A stretch of DNA of 64,000 nucleotides from Cellulomonas fimi. GTDB lineage: Bacteria; Actinomycetota; Actinomycetes; Actinomycetales; Cellulomonadaceae. The notes beneath the pieces are model-generated. The model worked only from the letters and a program-made list of their open reading frames with translations, did not search any database and had not been told where the DNA came from. Positions 8,227 through 17,182 of the stretch are shown here, piece by piece; positions within the stretch are counted from its first letter, which is position 1; each line of letters begins with the position of its first letter. Position numbers and translations under genes: made by a program. The stretch is from positions 29,863 to 93,862 of the forward strand of contig NZ_JAPESW010000014.1 in assembly GCF_028527925.1 (NCBI RefSeq). Reading direction: 5' to 3'.

Positions 8227-9849
8227 ATGAGCAAGACCTCCCGCGACGGCGGCCCGCGCCGGCGCATGAGCCTGGGCAACCTGGGCATCCAGACGAAGAT
8301 GATGCTGCTGCTCGGCCTCGTGGCGTTCGTCGCCCTCGGCTCGGGCGCCTTCGCCTACGTCGCCCTCCAGCGTGCCGCCCAGGACCTGCGGGACGTCGAC
8401 GTCATCGCGACCGACGAGGCAGCCCTCGCTCGCGCCGTCGACGACGGCCAGCACACCGCCCGCCTCACGGTCGCGCAGATCGCCGCGGTGAAGAACCCGG
8501 TCATCCGCAAGGGGTGGCTCGAGCTCCAGCGGCGCAACGACATGGACATGGGCGAGGCGATCGAGGCGTTCGGCAAGTCCGACGCCGCGCGCGGCAACGC
8601 GGCCTGGCCGAAGTTCGTCGACTCCTACCAGAAGTGGGTGCTGCTGCGGGACGACGAGGTCGTGCCGGCCGCGCTGTCCGACGACCCCGACGCGTACTCG
8701 GCGGTGCTCGACACGGTGAGCCAGCCGGCGATCGACCAGTTCGTCATGGACTTCGCCGAGGTCGAGAAGTCGATGGCCGCGGACGTCACCGCGACCGCCG
8801 AGGCCGCGCAGGACCGCGTCGACATGGCCGGCTACATCCTCGGCATCAGCCTCTTCGCGGGCCTCGCGATCTCGATGTTCCTCGGCTTCAAGACGGCGTC
8901 GGGCATCCGCAAGAGCGTCTGGGACATGTGCCGCGCGCTCAACGGCATGGCCGTCGGCGACTTCACGCGGACCGTCCCGGGGACGTCGCGCGACGAGATG
9001 GGCCAGATGCGCGACGCGCTCACCCGCGCCCAGGCCGGCGTGCGGGAGACGCTCACCGAGGTCAAGCACACGGCCGACGAGGTCGCTGTCGCCGCGGAGC
9101 AGCTCTCCGCGTCGTCGAGCCAGGTCGCCGCCGGGTCCGACGAGACCAGCGCGCAGGCGGGCGTCGTCGCCGCCGCGGCCGCGCAGGTGTCCCGCAACGT
9201 GCAGGCCGTCGCCGCCGGTGCGGAGCAGATGGGCGCGTCGATCCGGGAGATCGCGCAGAACGCGACCGAGGCGACCAAGGTGGCGCAGGCGGCCACGGGC
9301 GCCGCGGCGAGCGCGAACGACTCGGTGTCGCGCCTCGGCTCGTCGAGCCAGGAGATCGGCAAGGTCGTCAAGCTCATCACGTCGATCGCCGAGCAGACGA
9401 ACCTGCTCGCGCTCAACGCGACCATCGAGGCCGCGCGCGCCGGGGAGGCCGGCAAGGGCTTCGCGGTCGTCGCGGGCGAGGTCAAGGAGCTCGCGTCGGA
9501 GACGGCGAAGGCGACCGAGGACATCGCGCGCCGGGTCGAGGCGATCCAGGCCGACACCACGGGTGCCGTCGCCGCGATCGGCGAGATCGGCGCGATCATC
9601 GCGTCGATCAACGACTACCAGCTGACCATCGCGTCGGCCGTCGAGGAGCAGACCGCGACGACCAACGAGATGTCCCGCGGCGTGGCCGAGGCCGCCACCG
9701 GTTCCGGCGAGATCGCCGCGAACATCACGGGTGTCGCCACGTCCGCCGCCACGAGCTCGGAGGTGCTCAGCCAGATGGGCGGGTCCGTCACCGAGCTGGC
9801 CCGCATGTCCGCCGACCTGCGCGAGCGGGTGTCGATGTTCACCTTCTGA
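8227..9849 (+). CDS. methyl-accepting chemotaxis protein
   Basis: A 540-residue membrane receptor. TM1 is about residues 18-42, an extracytoplasmic helical region (probably four-helix bundle, ~150 residues) follows, TM2 is about 200-220 ([19 protein letters not shown]), then a HAMP region and the long signalling coiled coil. The hairpin tip has the invariant receptor signature [19 protein letters not shown] with [15 protein letters not shown]. There is no C-terminal pentapeptide for CheR docking. A perfect AAGGAG stands 5 bases before the ATG. It is the only receptor in the operon; its ligand is unknown. The gene after it encodes half a sugar-binding protein that might interact with it (inference). 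Confidence 0.92.
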   Translation: MSKTSRDGGPRRRMSLGNLGIQTKMMLLLGLVAFVALGSGAFAYVALQRAAQDLRDVDVIATDEAALARAVDDGQHTARLTVAQIAAVKNPVIRKGWLELQRRNDMDMGEAIEAFGKSDAARGNAAWPKFVDSYQKWVLLRDDEVVPAALSDDPDAYSAVLDTVSQPAIDQFVMDFAEVEKSMAADVTATAEAAQDRVDMAGYILGISLFAGLAISMFLGFKTASGIRKSVWDMCRALNGMAVGDFTRTVPGTSRDEMGQMRDALTRAQAGVRETLTEVKHTADEVAVAAEQLSASSSQVAAGSDETSAQAGVVAAAAAQVSRNVQAVAAGAEQMGASIREIAQNATEATKVAQAATGAAASANDSVSRLGSSSQEIGKVVKLITSIAEQTNLLALNATIEAARAGEAGKGFAVVAGEVKELASETAKATEDIARRVEAIQADTTGAVAAIGEIGAIIASINDYQLTIASAVEEQTATTNEMSRGVAEAATGSGEIAANITGVATSAATSSEVLSQMGGSVTELARMSADLRERVSMFTF

Positions 9850-9904
9850 CCGAAGGTGCACCACCGCCGGGCCAGGGACGGCCCGCCGGACGAAGGAGAC
9901 AGGG

Positions 9905-10324
9905 ATGTCGCGACGCAAGGCATGGGCGGCGTCGGTCATGGCGCTCGCCGTGGCGGCTGCGTTCGCCCACCAGACGGGCGGCGGCGAGGTCAGCGGTGAC
10001 GCGCTCGCGCGGTGGCAGTCGACGCGCCTCGTCGGCGTGACGCTGCCCGCGACCGGCTGGGCCGTCGAGGGCGACGTGCTCGTGCAGCGCCTCGCGCAGC
10101 TCGGGTACGGCGTGCGCGTGCACTACGCGCCCGACTCCGCGACGCAGGTCGCGCAGGTCCGCCTGCTCGTCGACGGCGGCGCCGACGCGGTCGTGGCGGT
10201 CGCGGTGGCCGAGGGCACGCTCGACGACGTCCTGCAGCAGGCCCGCCTGCGCGGCGTGGTCGTCGTCCCGTACGAGGCCGACGTCGCGACGAGCGTCGCG
10301 GCGCAGCTCGGCGGCGCCGCGTGA
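9905..10324 (+). CDS. truncated periplasmic sugar-binding-like protein in the chemotaxis operon
   Basis: A 139-residue protein; ATG at 9905 has GAAGGAGA upstream. An N-terminal hydrophobic stretch after MSRRK looks like a signal peptide or anchor. The remainder resembles only the first lobe of a type 1 periplasmic binding protein: VGVTLPATGW, then LAQLGYGVRVHYAPDSATQVAQV, then LLVDGGADAVVAVAVAEG and LRGVVVVPYEA. Full-length proteins of this family have ~300 or more residues and two lobes, and here the second is missing. The stop overlaps cheB by 4 bp, so the gene is embedded in the operon and probably functional rather than debris. It may be a ligand-presenting accessory for the receptor (inference). 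Confidence 0.65.
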   Translation: MSRRKAWAASVMALAVAAAFAHQTGGGEVSGDALARWQSTRLVGVTLPATGWAVEGDVLVQRLAQLGYGVRVHYAPDSATQVAQVRLLVDGGADAVVAVAVAEGTLDDVLQQARLRGVVVVPYEADVATSVAAQLGGAA

Positions 10325-11457
10325 GTCCGATCCGTGTCCTCGTCGTCGACGACTCGGTCGTCGTGCGGCGGATCGTCAGCGACGTCCTGCGCCAGGACCG
10401 GCGCATCGAGGTCGTCGGCATCGCGGCGAACGGGCGGCTCGCGCTCACGAAGGTCGAGCAGCTGCAGCCCGACCTGGTGACGATGGACGTCGAGATGCCG
10501 GAGATGAACGGCATCGAGACGGTCGCGGCGCTGCGTGCCCGCGGCGACCGCATGCCGATCATCATGTTCTCCACGCTCACCGAACGCGGTGCGACGGCGA
10601 CGCTCGACGCGCTCGCCGCGGGCGCGACCGACTACGTCACGAAGCCCACGGGCACCGCGTCCGTGCACGAGGCGCTGGCACGCGTCGCGCACGACCTGAT
10701 CCCGCGGATCCTCGCGCTCGTCCCGCGCAACGAGGACGTCGTCGACGTGCCCGCGCCGTCCGCGCACGCCGCGCACGCCGCGCCCGTCGTCGAGCACGTC
10801 GTCCCGCCGCGACACGCCGCCGAGCCGGTCGCGCGGCCGATGCCGCCGGCGCACCCCGTGCAGCTCGTCGTCGTCGCGTCCTCGACCGGGGGGCCCGACG
10901 CGCTCACCCGTGTCCTGCGCGGGCTCACCGTCCCGCCGCCGGTCCCCGTCCTCGTGGTGCAGCACATGCCGCCGGTGTTCACGCGGCAGCTCGCGGCGCG
11001 GCTCGACCGCGTCGGGCCCGCGACGGTCGTCGAGGCCGGTGACGACGAGCCGCTCCTGCCGGGGCACGTGTACATCGCGCCCGGCGACCGGCACCTCGGC
11101 GTCGACACCCGCACCGGGATGCTGCGCACCGCGCTCGACGACTCGCCGCCGATCAACTTCTGCCGGCCCGCCGCCGACGTCCTGTTCCGCTCCGCGGTGC
11201 GCGCCGTGCGCGGCGAGCTGCTCGCCGTGGTGCTCACCGGCATGGGCGTCGACGGGCGGCAGGGCTGCGTCGAGGTCGTCGGCGCCGGCGGCACCGTGCT
11301 CGTGCAGGACCAGCCGTCGAGCGTCGTCTGGGGCATGCCCGGAGCCGTCGCCACCGCCGGGCTCGCGCACCGCGTGCTGCCCGTCGACCAGATCCCCGCG
11401 GCCGTGGAGGACGTCCTCACCCACGCGACCGCCGAACCCACCGGAGCGCACCGATGA
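10321..11457 (+). CDS. cheB: chemotaxis protein-glutamate methylesterase CheB
   Basis: CheB removes methyl groups from receptors and is activated by CheA. The 378-residue protein has a receiver domain (VLVVDDS; phospho-acceptor Asp56 in TMDVEMPEMNG; KPTG), a linker of ~45 residues rich in Ala/His/Pro, and the esterase domain with the catalytic triad Ser188 (ASSTGG), His215 (VVQHMP) and Asp311 (TGMGVDG). The GTG at 10321 is chosen over upstream in-frame codons because it overlaps the preceding stop as GTGA and begins the receiver fold at the right place. It overlaps cheR by 4 bp. Confidence 0.94.
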   Translation: MSPIRVLVVDDSVVVRRIVSDVLRQDRRIEVVGIAANGRLALTKVEQLQPDLVTMDVEMPEMNGIETVAALRARGDRMPIIMFSTLTERGATATLDALAAGATDYVTKPTGTASVHEALARVAHDLIPRILALVPRNEDVVDVPAPSAHAAHAAPVVEHVVPPRHAAEPVARPMPPAHPVQLVVVASSTGGPDALTRVLRGLTVPPPVPVLVVQHMPPVFTRQLAARLDRVGPATVVEAGDDEPLLPGHVYIAPGDRHLGVDTRTGMLRTALDDSPPINFCRPAADVLFRSAVRAVRGELLAVVLTGMGVDGRQGCVEVVGAGGTVLVQDQPSSVVWGMPGAVATAGLAHRVLPVDQIPAAVEDVLTHATAEPTGAHR

Positions 11458-12392
11458 GCCTCGCCCCCGACGCCTTCGCCTACGTCGCGGAGCTGGTGGC
11501 ACGACGCGCCGGCCTCAACCTCGACAGCGGCAAGGAGTACCTCGTGGAGTCCCGGCTCCAGCCGCTCGCGCAACGCGCGGGGCACACCCGGGTCGACATG
11601 TACGTGCGCGAGCTGCGCGGCCTCGAGCGCGAGGCGGACGTGCGTGCGGTCGTCGACGCGCTCACCACGAACGAGACGTCGTTCTTCCGCGACGGGTCGC
11701 CCTTCCGGGCGCTCGCCGAGCACGTCGTGCCCGCGCTGCGCGGCCCGGACGGCAGCCTGCCCCGCCTGCGCGTGTGGTCGGCGGCCTGCTCGACCGGGCA
11801 GGAGCCGTACTCGATCGCGATGACGCTCGCCGACGCCGTGCCGGACACGGCCGTCGAGATCGTCGCGACCGACATCAACGCGACCGTGCTCGACCGCGCG
11901 TCGCAGGGCGTCTACTCGCGGCTCGAGACGAACCGCGGCCTGCCGACCCAGATGCTCGTGCGGCACTTCGAGGCCGACGGCACCGGCTGGCGCGTGCGCG
12001 ACCACCTCCGCCGCCAGGTGACGTTCCTGCGGCACAACCTGCTCGACCCGCCGCCGTTCGGCGGGGGCTTCGACGTGGTGTTCCTGCGCAACGTCCTCAT
12101 CTACTTCGACCTGCCCGTCAAGCAGGCCGTGCTCGACCGCGTCCTCGCGGCCATGCGCCCCGGCGGGTTCCTCGTCCTCGGCGCGGCGGAGACGACGATC
12201 GGCCTCGACGACGGCTGGGAGCGCGTGCCCGTCGAGCGCGGCGCGGTCTACCGGGCCGCCGCCGTGCCCAGCCTGCTCACGCCCACCCTGCGGTCGTTCG
12301 CGCCCGCCCCGATAGCCCCCCTCGGTGTCGTGCCGTCCGCGCGCGTCGCCGCCGTCCCGCTGTCCGACAGCGTCCGAGGAGAGAGCCGATGA
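11454..12392 (+). CDS. cheR: chemotaxis methyltransferase CheR
   Basis: CheR methylates receptor glutamates using S-adenosylmethionine. The 312-residue protein has the helical N-terminal domain, then NETSFFRDG, the SAM-binding loop WSAACSTGQEPYSIAM, the acidic ATDIN motif and DVVFLRNVLIYFD. The C-terminal ~40 residues are a Pro/Ala/Val tail beyond the fold. The ATG overlaps the cheB stop and the TGA overlaps the next cheY start, so stoichiometry is probably coupled. Confidence 0.94.
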   Translation: MSLAPDAFAYVAELVARRAGLNLDSGKEYLVESRLQPLAQRAGHTRVDMYVRELRGLEREADVRAVVDALTTNETSFFRDGSPFRALAEHVVPALRGPDGSLPRLRVWSAACSTGQEPYSIAMTLADAVPDTAVEIVATDINATVLDRASQGVYSRLETNRGLPTQMLVRHFEADGTGWRVRDHLRRQVTFLRHNLLDPPPFGGGFDVVFLRNVLIYFDLPVKQAVLDRVLAAMRPGGFLVLGAAETTIGLDDGWERVPVERGAVYRAAAVPSLLTPTLRSFAPAPIAPLGVVPSARVAAVPLSDSVRGESR

Positions 12393-12772
12393 GAGCACTC
12401 GTGGTCGACGACTCGCGGACGATGCGCCGCATCGTCGCGAACGTCCTGGAAGGGCTCGGGTTCTCGACGACCCAGGCCGCCGACGGCCAGGAGGCCCTCG
12501 ACGCCCTCCAGCAGGAGGGGGCCGTGGACCTCGTCACCGTCGACTGGAACATGCCCGTCATGGACGGGCTCGAGCTGGTCACGCACGTCCGCAAGAACCG
12601 CGAGTGGCGCGGCGTGACGCTCATGATGGTCACGACCGAGGCCGAGCAGTCCCAGATCGTGCGCGCGCTCGCGGCAGGCGCGCACGAGTACCTGATCAAG
12701 CCGTTCACCGCCGAGGAGCTGCGGGCCAAGCTCGACCTGCTCGGCCTCGTCCCCGTGGAGGAGACCGCATGA
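12389..12772 (+). CDS. cheY: CheY-type single-domain response regulator (first copy)
   Basis: A 127-residue receiver domain without an output module. Acidic pocket Asp7/Asp8, phospho-acceptor Asp52 (VDWNMPVMDG), the conserved Thr in MVTTEAE and Lys in YLIKPFT. This is the form that binds the flagellar switch after phosphorylation by CheA. The ATG overlaps the cheR stop (ATGA), with GAGGAGAG upstream. It overlaps the CheX-like gene by 4 bp, which pairs it with its likely phosphatase. Confidence 0.9.
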   Translation: MRALVVDDSRTMRRIVANVLEGLGFSTTQAADGQEALDALQQEGAVDLVTVDWNMPVMDGLELVTHVRKNREWRGVTLMMVTTEAEQSQIVRALAAGAHEYLIKPFTAEELRAKLDLLGLVPVEETA

Positions 12773-13236
12773 GCACCGACGTCGCGACCGACCAGGTCCT
12801 GCTCATCGCCCGTGACGTGTTCGCGTCGATGATCGACGGCGAGGACGGGCACCTGAACGCCTGGGAGGGCGAGACGCCCGCCGTCGAGGAGCCCGTGCAC
12901 GCGTGGGTCGACCTGTTCGGCGAGCTGAGCGGCCGCGCCGTCCTCACGACCGCGACCGCCACCGCGCACGACCTGGCCCGTGCGCTGCTCGGCCTGCCGG
13001 CCGACGAGGAGGTGTCGCACGAGGACCTCGTCGACGCGTTCGGCGAGCTCGCGAACGTCGTCGGCGGCAACATCAAGGCGCTCATGCCCGACGCCGCCAA
13101 GCTGGGCCTCCCGGCCGTCGCCGACACCGTCCCGCTGCTCGAGGGCGCGCTGCGCGTCCAGGAGCTCGCGCTGTCGTGGCGCGGCCGCCCGATCGTCGTG
13201 GAGCTCTGGGTGCTCCTCACCGGGGGCGGGCAGTGA
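12769..13236 (+). CDS. CheX-like CheY-P phosphatase
   Basis: A 155-residue protein. The key motif is GELANVVGGNIKALMP, containing Glu93-x-x-Asn96 followed by GGN. This is the ExxN phosphatase helix of the CheC/CheX/FliY family, which hydrolyses CheY phosphate. The family beta strands follow (LPAVADTVPLL and RPIVVELWVLL). The start overlaps the preceding cheY stop as ATGA, so the two are made together. I infer it ends the CheY signal, replacing CheZ, which actinobacteria lack. Confidence 0.8.
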   Translation: MSTDVATDQVLLIARDVFASMIDGEDGHLNAWEGETPAVEEPVHAWVDLFGELSGRAVLTTATATAHDLARALLGLPADEEVSHEDLVDAFGELANVVGGNIKALMPDAAKLGLPAVADTVPLLEGALRVQELALSWRGRPIVVELWVLLTGGGQ

Positions 13237-13312
13237 GCCCCGTCCCCACCGTCCCTGGCACGACCGCCGCGCCGACCGCTCCGCGGCGCGGCACCGAAGG
13301 AAGGAACCGATC

Positions 13313-13675
13313 ATGATCCGCGTCCTCGTCGTCGACGACAGCCGCGTCATGCGCCAGATCGTGATCCGCACGCTCCGGCAGGCGGGTTACGACTGGGACG
13401 TGCGCGAGGCGTCCGACGGTGCGGAAGCCCTCGCGGCCGTCCGCGCCGACGAGCCCGACGTCGTCCTGTCGGACTGGAACATGCCGAACGTGTCCGGCAT
13501 CGAGCTGCTCGAGGCGCTGCGCGCCGAGGGCTTCGAGACGCCGTTCGGGTTCGTCACGTCCGAGGGCTCGCCCGAGATGCGGGCCACCGCGGACGCCGCC
13601 GGTGCGCTGTTCCTCATCGCCAAGCCGTTCACCGCGGACTCGTTCCGCGAGGTCATCGAGCCGGTGCTGGCATGA
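13313..13675 (+). CDS. CheY-type single-domain response regulator (second copy)
   Basis: A 120-residue receiver: Asp8/Asp9, phospho-acceptor Asp54 (LSDWNMPNVSG), Thr in FVTSEGS and Lys in LIAKPFT. It has its own ribosome site (AAGGAAGGAA) after a 76-bp gap, the only real gap in the second half of the operon. It resembles the first CheY in the core but differs at the surface after the acceptor (GIELLEALRAEGFETPFGF). It overlaps by 4 bp with a CheC-like gene, forming a second regulator-phosphatase pair. It could act as a phosphate sink or a switch with a different target. Confidence 0.85.
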   Translation: MIRVLVVDDSRVMRQIVIRTLRQAGYDWDVREASDGAEALAAVRADEPDVVLSDWNMPNVSGIELLEALRAEGFETPFGFVTSEGSPEMRATADAAGALFLIAKPFTADSFREVIEPVLA

Positions 13676-14160
13676 GCGCGCAGACCCCGCTGGCCGGTGC
13701 CGTCGAGGTCCGCGACCTGCTGGAGAGCCTCGTCGGTCGCGAGGTCGACGTGCTCACGGGCGCGAAGAGCCAGGACCCCGCGAAGGGCGACGGCTGCCTG
13801 GTCGGCGTGTACCTCGACGACACGCAGCAGATCGCCGCGCTCGTCCTGCTCGACGTCGCCGCCGCCGCGTACCTCGGCGGTGCGCTCGGGCTGGTCCCGG
13901 TGAAGATGGCGCAGCAGGCCGTGAACCACGGCGGTCTGCCCGCCGGCCTGCTCGAGAACGCGAGCGAGATCCTCAACGTGCTGGGCTCTCTGCTGAACGC
14001 GGAGGGGGCGCCGCACGTGCGGCTCGACGTCGTGTACGAGCCGGGGCACCCGCTGCCCGCGGACGTCGCGCGGCACGTGCCGGCGTTCATGCGGCGGTGC
14101 GACCTCGAGGTGGACGTCGCCGGGTACGGCCGCGGCGGGTTCTCGCTCGTCGTCGTCTGA
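13672..14160 (+). CDS. CheC-like protein, probable phosphatase partner of the second CheY
   Basis: A 162-residue protein not recognised as a named family. It contains LLENASEILNVLGSLLN, in which Glu99-x-x-Asn102 followed by a small-residue helix resembles the ExxN active helix of CheC/CheX proteins. The flanking layout (an N-terminal helix, AALVLLDVAAAAYLGGALG strands, a C-terminal strand FSLVVV) is also compatible. The ATG overlaps the second cheY stop, as cheX does with the first cheY. Only one ExxN motif is seen. The function is inferred from motif and position; a role in binding the switch without catalysis is possible. Confidence 0.6.
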   Translation: MSAQTPLAGAVEVRDLLESLVGREVDVLTGAKSQDPAKGDGCLVGVYLDDTQQIAALVLLDVAAAAYLGGALGLVPVKMAQQAVNHGGLPAGLLENASEILNVLGSLLNAEGAPHVRLDVVYEPGHPLPADVARHVPAFMRRCDLEVDVAGYGRGGFSLVVV

Positions 14161-14166
14161 CGCCGG

Positions 14167-14424
14167 TCAGCGCCCGGTGGTCGGGCCCGTCTGCGGTCGC
14201 CGCAGGCGGGCCCACCCGAGCGCGCCCAGACCGATCACGACACCCGTCGCGCACACCACGGTCGGGACCCAGTCGGTGACCCCGGTCCAGCCGAGGACCG
14301 CGCAGACCACGAGCCCGACCGTCCACACGCCGGTGCCGACCAGGAGCACGTGCGCGAGGTCGACCTGCACGGGCGGGGGCGGCGTGCGCTCGGGGCGCAG
14401 CAGCCGGTCGAGGAGCGACGGCAC
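14167..14424 (-). CDS. DUF2530 two-helix membrane protein
   Basis: An 85-residue protein with two membrane segments (about residues 25-45 and 52-70) after a basic Pro-rich start (LRPERTPPPPVQVDLAHV), the usual form of the actinobacterial DUF2530 family. The function is unknown. GTG start with no ribosome site; TAGGCT lies 6 bases upstream, overlapping the end of the phosphatase gene on the same strand, so a leaderless transcript is likely. Its 3' end is 6 bp from the convergent CheC-like gene. Confidence 0.75.
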   Translation of the reverse strand: MPSLLDRLLRPERTPPPPVQVDLAHVLLVGTGVWTVGLVVCAVLGWTGVTDWVPTVVCATGVVIGLGALGWARLRRPQTGPTTGR

Positions 14425-14433
14425 GGGCGAAGC

Positions 14434-15048
14434 CTACGACCGGCGCAGGGTGCCGACGATCACGTCCACGGCCTGCGCCATCTGGTCGAACACCCGCGCG
14501 TAGACCGCGTCGGACTGCCCGATCGGGTCGACGACGTCGTCCTCGTCGGGCGTCGCGTGCACACGTCCGCGCTGCGCGGGGGCGAGCGTGACGAGCGCCC
14601 GCAGCCGGTCGGCGGGCGTCGGGCCGGCCGCGGCGAGCGCCGCCGGGTCCACGAGGGGCGCCAGGCGGGCGAGCTCGCGCAGCGTGTAGGTGCGCCGGAC
14701 GGCCGCGGGCACGAGCTCGACGACCGCGGACCGGTGGCTGCGGGTCAGCGCGAGCACCACGTCCGCCTCGCGGACCGCGGTCGCGTCGAGCTGCCGGGCG
14801 ACGAAGCCGTCGGCCACCAGCCCGCGCCCCGCGACCAGCGTCGCCATCTGCGGGCTCATCGCGGACCCGACGACCGCGCGCGTGCCGGCCGACCCGACCT
14901 CGATCCCGCCCGTCGCCACGCCGCCCCGGAACGCGCCACCGGCACCCGCGGCGAGCAGCCGCTCGACCGCGGGGGAGCGGCAGATGTTGCCGGTGCAGAC
15001 GGTGAGGACACGCACGGGCGCGGCGGGGTCGACGGTCACGGCGACCAT
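14434..15048 (-). CDS. low-molecular-weight protein-tyrosine phosphatase
   Basis: A 204-residue enzyme with the P-loop VCTGNICRSP, catalytic Cys18 and Arg24, and an acidic DEDDVVDPIG segment near the C-terminus supplying the general-acid Asp. The family removes phosphate from protein tyrosines. In capsule systems such enzymes (Wzb, Wzi-like) dephosphorylate BY-kinases. A BY-kinase without its own phosphatase gene lies 6 kb away at 21-22.6 kb, so this may be its partner (inference). It is longer than the ~150-residue norm because of a loop near residues 130-165. Confidence 0.85.
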   Translation of the reverse strand: MVAVTVDPAAPVRVLTVCTGNICRSPAVERLLAAGAGGAFRGGVATGGIEVGSAGTRAVVGSAMSPQMATLVAGRGLVADGFVARQLDATAVREADVVLALTRSHRSAVVELVPAAVRRTYTLRELARLAPLVDPAALAAAGPTPADRLRALVTLAPAQRGRVHATPDEDDVVDPIGQSDAVYARVFDQMAQAVDVIVGTLRRS

Positions 15049-15173
15049 GATGCCCGGCGGGGGTGCGCTGCCGGGTACCGCCGGGCGGGCGTCGCGCTCG
15101 TCACTGTGTGACGTTCATGTTGCGGACGGTGGGAACCATCATGCGGACGCGATCGTTCTCCTACGATCTGCGC

Positions 15174-16673
15174 ATGGCTTCCCCCTCCGCCCCCGTCGCG
15201 CAGGACGAGACTCCCGCGCCACCTCGCAACGCGGTCGACCGCTACTTCAAGATCACCGAGCGCGGCTCGACGATCGGCACGGAGATCCGCGGCGGTCTCG
15301 TCACCTTCTTCACGATGAGCTACATCATCGTGCTCAACCCGCTCATCATCGGCACCGTCCAGTCGGACGGCGGCAACGGTGCGTTCCTCGGCGGCGGTGA
15401 CGCCCCGAACCTCGCCGCCGTCGCCGCGACCACCGCGCTGGTCGCGGGCGTCATGTCGATCCTCATGGGCGCGGTGGCGAACTTCCCGCTCGCGCTCGCC
15501 GCGGGCCTCGGCCTCAACGCCGTCGTCACCTACTCGATCGCGTTCCTGCCCGGCATGACCTGGCCGGACGCGATGGGCATCGTCGTGCTCGAGGGCCTCA
15601 TCATCCTCGTGCTCGTCCTCACCGGCTTCCGCGAGGCCGTGTTCAAGGCCGTGCCCGTCGAGCTCAAGACCGCGATCTCCGTCGGCATCGGCCTGTTCAT
15701 CGCGTTCATCGGCCTCGTCGACTCGGGCTTCGTGCGCATCCCGTCGAGCCTCGCCACGCCCGTCGAGCTCGGCATCGCCGGCTCGCTCGGCTCGTGGCCG
15801 CTCCTCGTCTTCTCGGTCGGCCTCATCACCGCGATCGTCCTCATGGTCCGCAAGGTCAAGGGCGCGATCCTCATCGCCATCGCGACCGCGACGGTCCTGT
15901 CGATCATCGTCGAGGCCGTCACCAAGGTCGGCCCGTCGACGCCCGACGGCAGCAACCCGGGCGGCTGGAAGCTCAACACCCCCGCGATCCCCGACCAGGT
16001 CGTCGCGACCCCCGACTTCTCGCTGCTCGGCCAGTTCTCGCTGTTCGGCTCGTTCGAGCGCATCGGCGCCGTCGCGGTCATCCTGCTCGTCTTCTCGCTG
16101 CTCCTCGCCGACTTCTTCGACACGATGGGCACGATGGTCGCGATCGGCGGCGAGGCAGGGCTGCTCGACAAGGACGGCAACCCGCCGCGCACCAAGCAGA
16201 TCCTCATCGTCGACTCGCTCGCCGCGGCCGCCGGTGGTGCGGGCTCGGTGTCGTCGAACACGTCGTACATCGAGTCGGCCGCGGGTGTCGGTGACGGCGC
16301 CCGGACGGGTCTCGCCGCGATCACCACCGGTGTGGCGTTCCTGCTCGCGACGTTCCTCGCGCCGCTCGTCGACGTCATCCCGTTCGAGGCCGCCACCCCG
16401 GCGCTCGTCGTCGTCGGCTTCCTCATGGTCATGCAGATCAGCGGCATCGACTGGAAGAACTTCGAGGTCGCCATCCCCGCGTTCCTCACGATCGTCCTCA
16501 TGCCGTTCGCCTACTCGATCACCGTCGGCATGGGTGCGGGCGTCATCGCGTTCGTCGTCATCAAGCTCGCGCTCGGCAAGGCGCGCCTCGTGCACCCGCT
16601 CATGTGGGGCGCGGCCGTGCTGTTCGTCGTCTACTTCCTGCTCGGCCCGATCAAGGACGTCCTCGGCGTCTGA
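15174..16673 (+). CDS. AzgA-type purine (hypoxanthine/guanine/adenine) permease, NCS2 family
   Basis: A 499-residue proton symporter with ~12-13 membrane segments. Family motifs are NAVDRYFKITERGSTIGTEIRGG before the first segment (the cytosolic lead-in typical of AzgA), TFFTMSYIIVLNP, AAGLGLNAVV, ADFFDTMGTMVAIGGEAG (substrate-binding Asp/Glu region) and NTSYIESAAGVGDGARTGL. It imports purine bases. The ATG at 15174 is preferred over upstream in-frame starts because the lead-in begins here and TACGAT lies exactly 6 bases before it, suggesting a leaderless mRNA. It ends 7 bp from the convergent VanZ gene. Confidence 0.9.
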   Translation: MASPSAPVAQDETPAPPRNAVDRYFKITERGSTIGTEIRGGLVTFFTMSYIIVLNPLIIGTVQSDGGNGAFLGGGDAPNLAAVAATTALVAGVMSILMGAVANFPLALAAGLGLNAVVTYSIAFLPGMTWPDAMGIVVLEGLIILVLVLTGFREAVFKAVPVELKTAISVGIGLFIAFIGLVDSGFVRIPSSLATPVELGIAGSLGSWPLLVFSVGLITAIVLMVRKVKGAILIAIATATVLSIIVEAVTKVGPSTPDGSNPGGWKLNTPAIPDQVVATPDFSLLGQFSLFGSFERIGAVAVILLVFSLLLADFFDTMGTMVAIGGEAGLLDKDGNPPRTKQILIVDSLAAAAGGAGSVSSNTSYIESAAGVGDGARTGLAAITTGVAFLLATFLAPLVDVIPFEAATPALVVVGFLMVMQISGIDWKNFEVAIPAFLTIVLMPFAYSITVGMGAGVIAFVVIKLALGKARLVHPLMWGAAVLFVVYFLLGPIKDVLGV

Positions 16674-16680
16674 ACTCGCG

Positions 16681-17145
16681 TCAGCCGGCCGTGCGGGCCG
16701 GGTCCTCCTCCGGGAGGGCCTGGCCCGTCCGCTTCTGCGCGACGCGACGGGCGACGAGCAGCGCCGCGACCCCGAGCGCCGTGCCCAGGGTGTTCATGAC
16801 GACGTCCTGCACGGTCGGGACGCGCGACGGGAGGAACGCGAGCTGGGCGGTCTCGATGGCCGCCGACGTGGCCGCGCCGAGCGCGACGGCCCACCACGGG
16901 TGCCGCAGCAGGACGCCGACGAGCAACCCGAACGGCACGAACAGCGCGACGTTCGCGACCGCCTCCGTCCCCGCGTACGTCACCGGGAGACCACGGTCCT
17001 GCAGCCACGCGAGGACCGCCCGCACCAGCCCGAACGTCGCGTCGGGCGCCGGCTCGGGCCACAGCGTCAGCCGGGCGACCCCCGCGAGGTACACGACCAG
17101 CACCGCCACGAGCACGCGGCGACGCGCGGCGGGGGAGGACGGCAT
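16681..17145 (-). CDS. VanZ family membrane protein
   Basis: A 154-residue integral membrane protein with about four helices. VanZ-type signatures are LTLWPEP at the first extracellular loop, ANVALFVPFGLLVG, AAIETAQLAFLPSRVPTVQD and VVMNTLGTALGV. VanZ homologues confer low teicoplanin resistance in enterococci; in actinobacteria the role is unknown and probably concerns the envelope. The charged tail (RTGQALPEEDPARTAG) is cytosolic. It converges with the permease gene. Confidence 0.82.
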   Translation of the reverse strand: MPSSPAARRRVLVAVLVVYLAGVARLTLWPEPAPDATFGLVRAVLAWLQDRGLPVTYAGTEAVANVALFVPFGLLVGVLLRHPWWAVALGAATSAAIETAQLAFLPSRVPTVQDVVMNTLGTALGVAALLVARRVAQKRTGQALPEEDPARTAG

Positions 17146-17182
17146 CCCGTCACGGTAGCCGTGACCGCGGGCGGCGTACCGC

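Noticed and set aside
15036..16595. Open frame of ~520 codons antisense to the purine permease
   Set aside because: Translation is almost entirely Asp/Glu/Arg, the mirror of a hydrophobic membrane protein gene.
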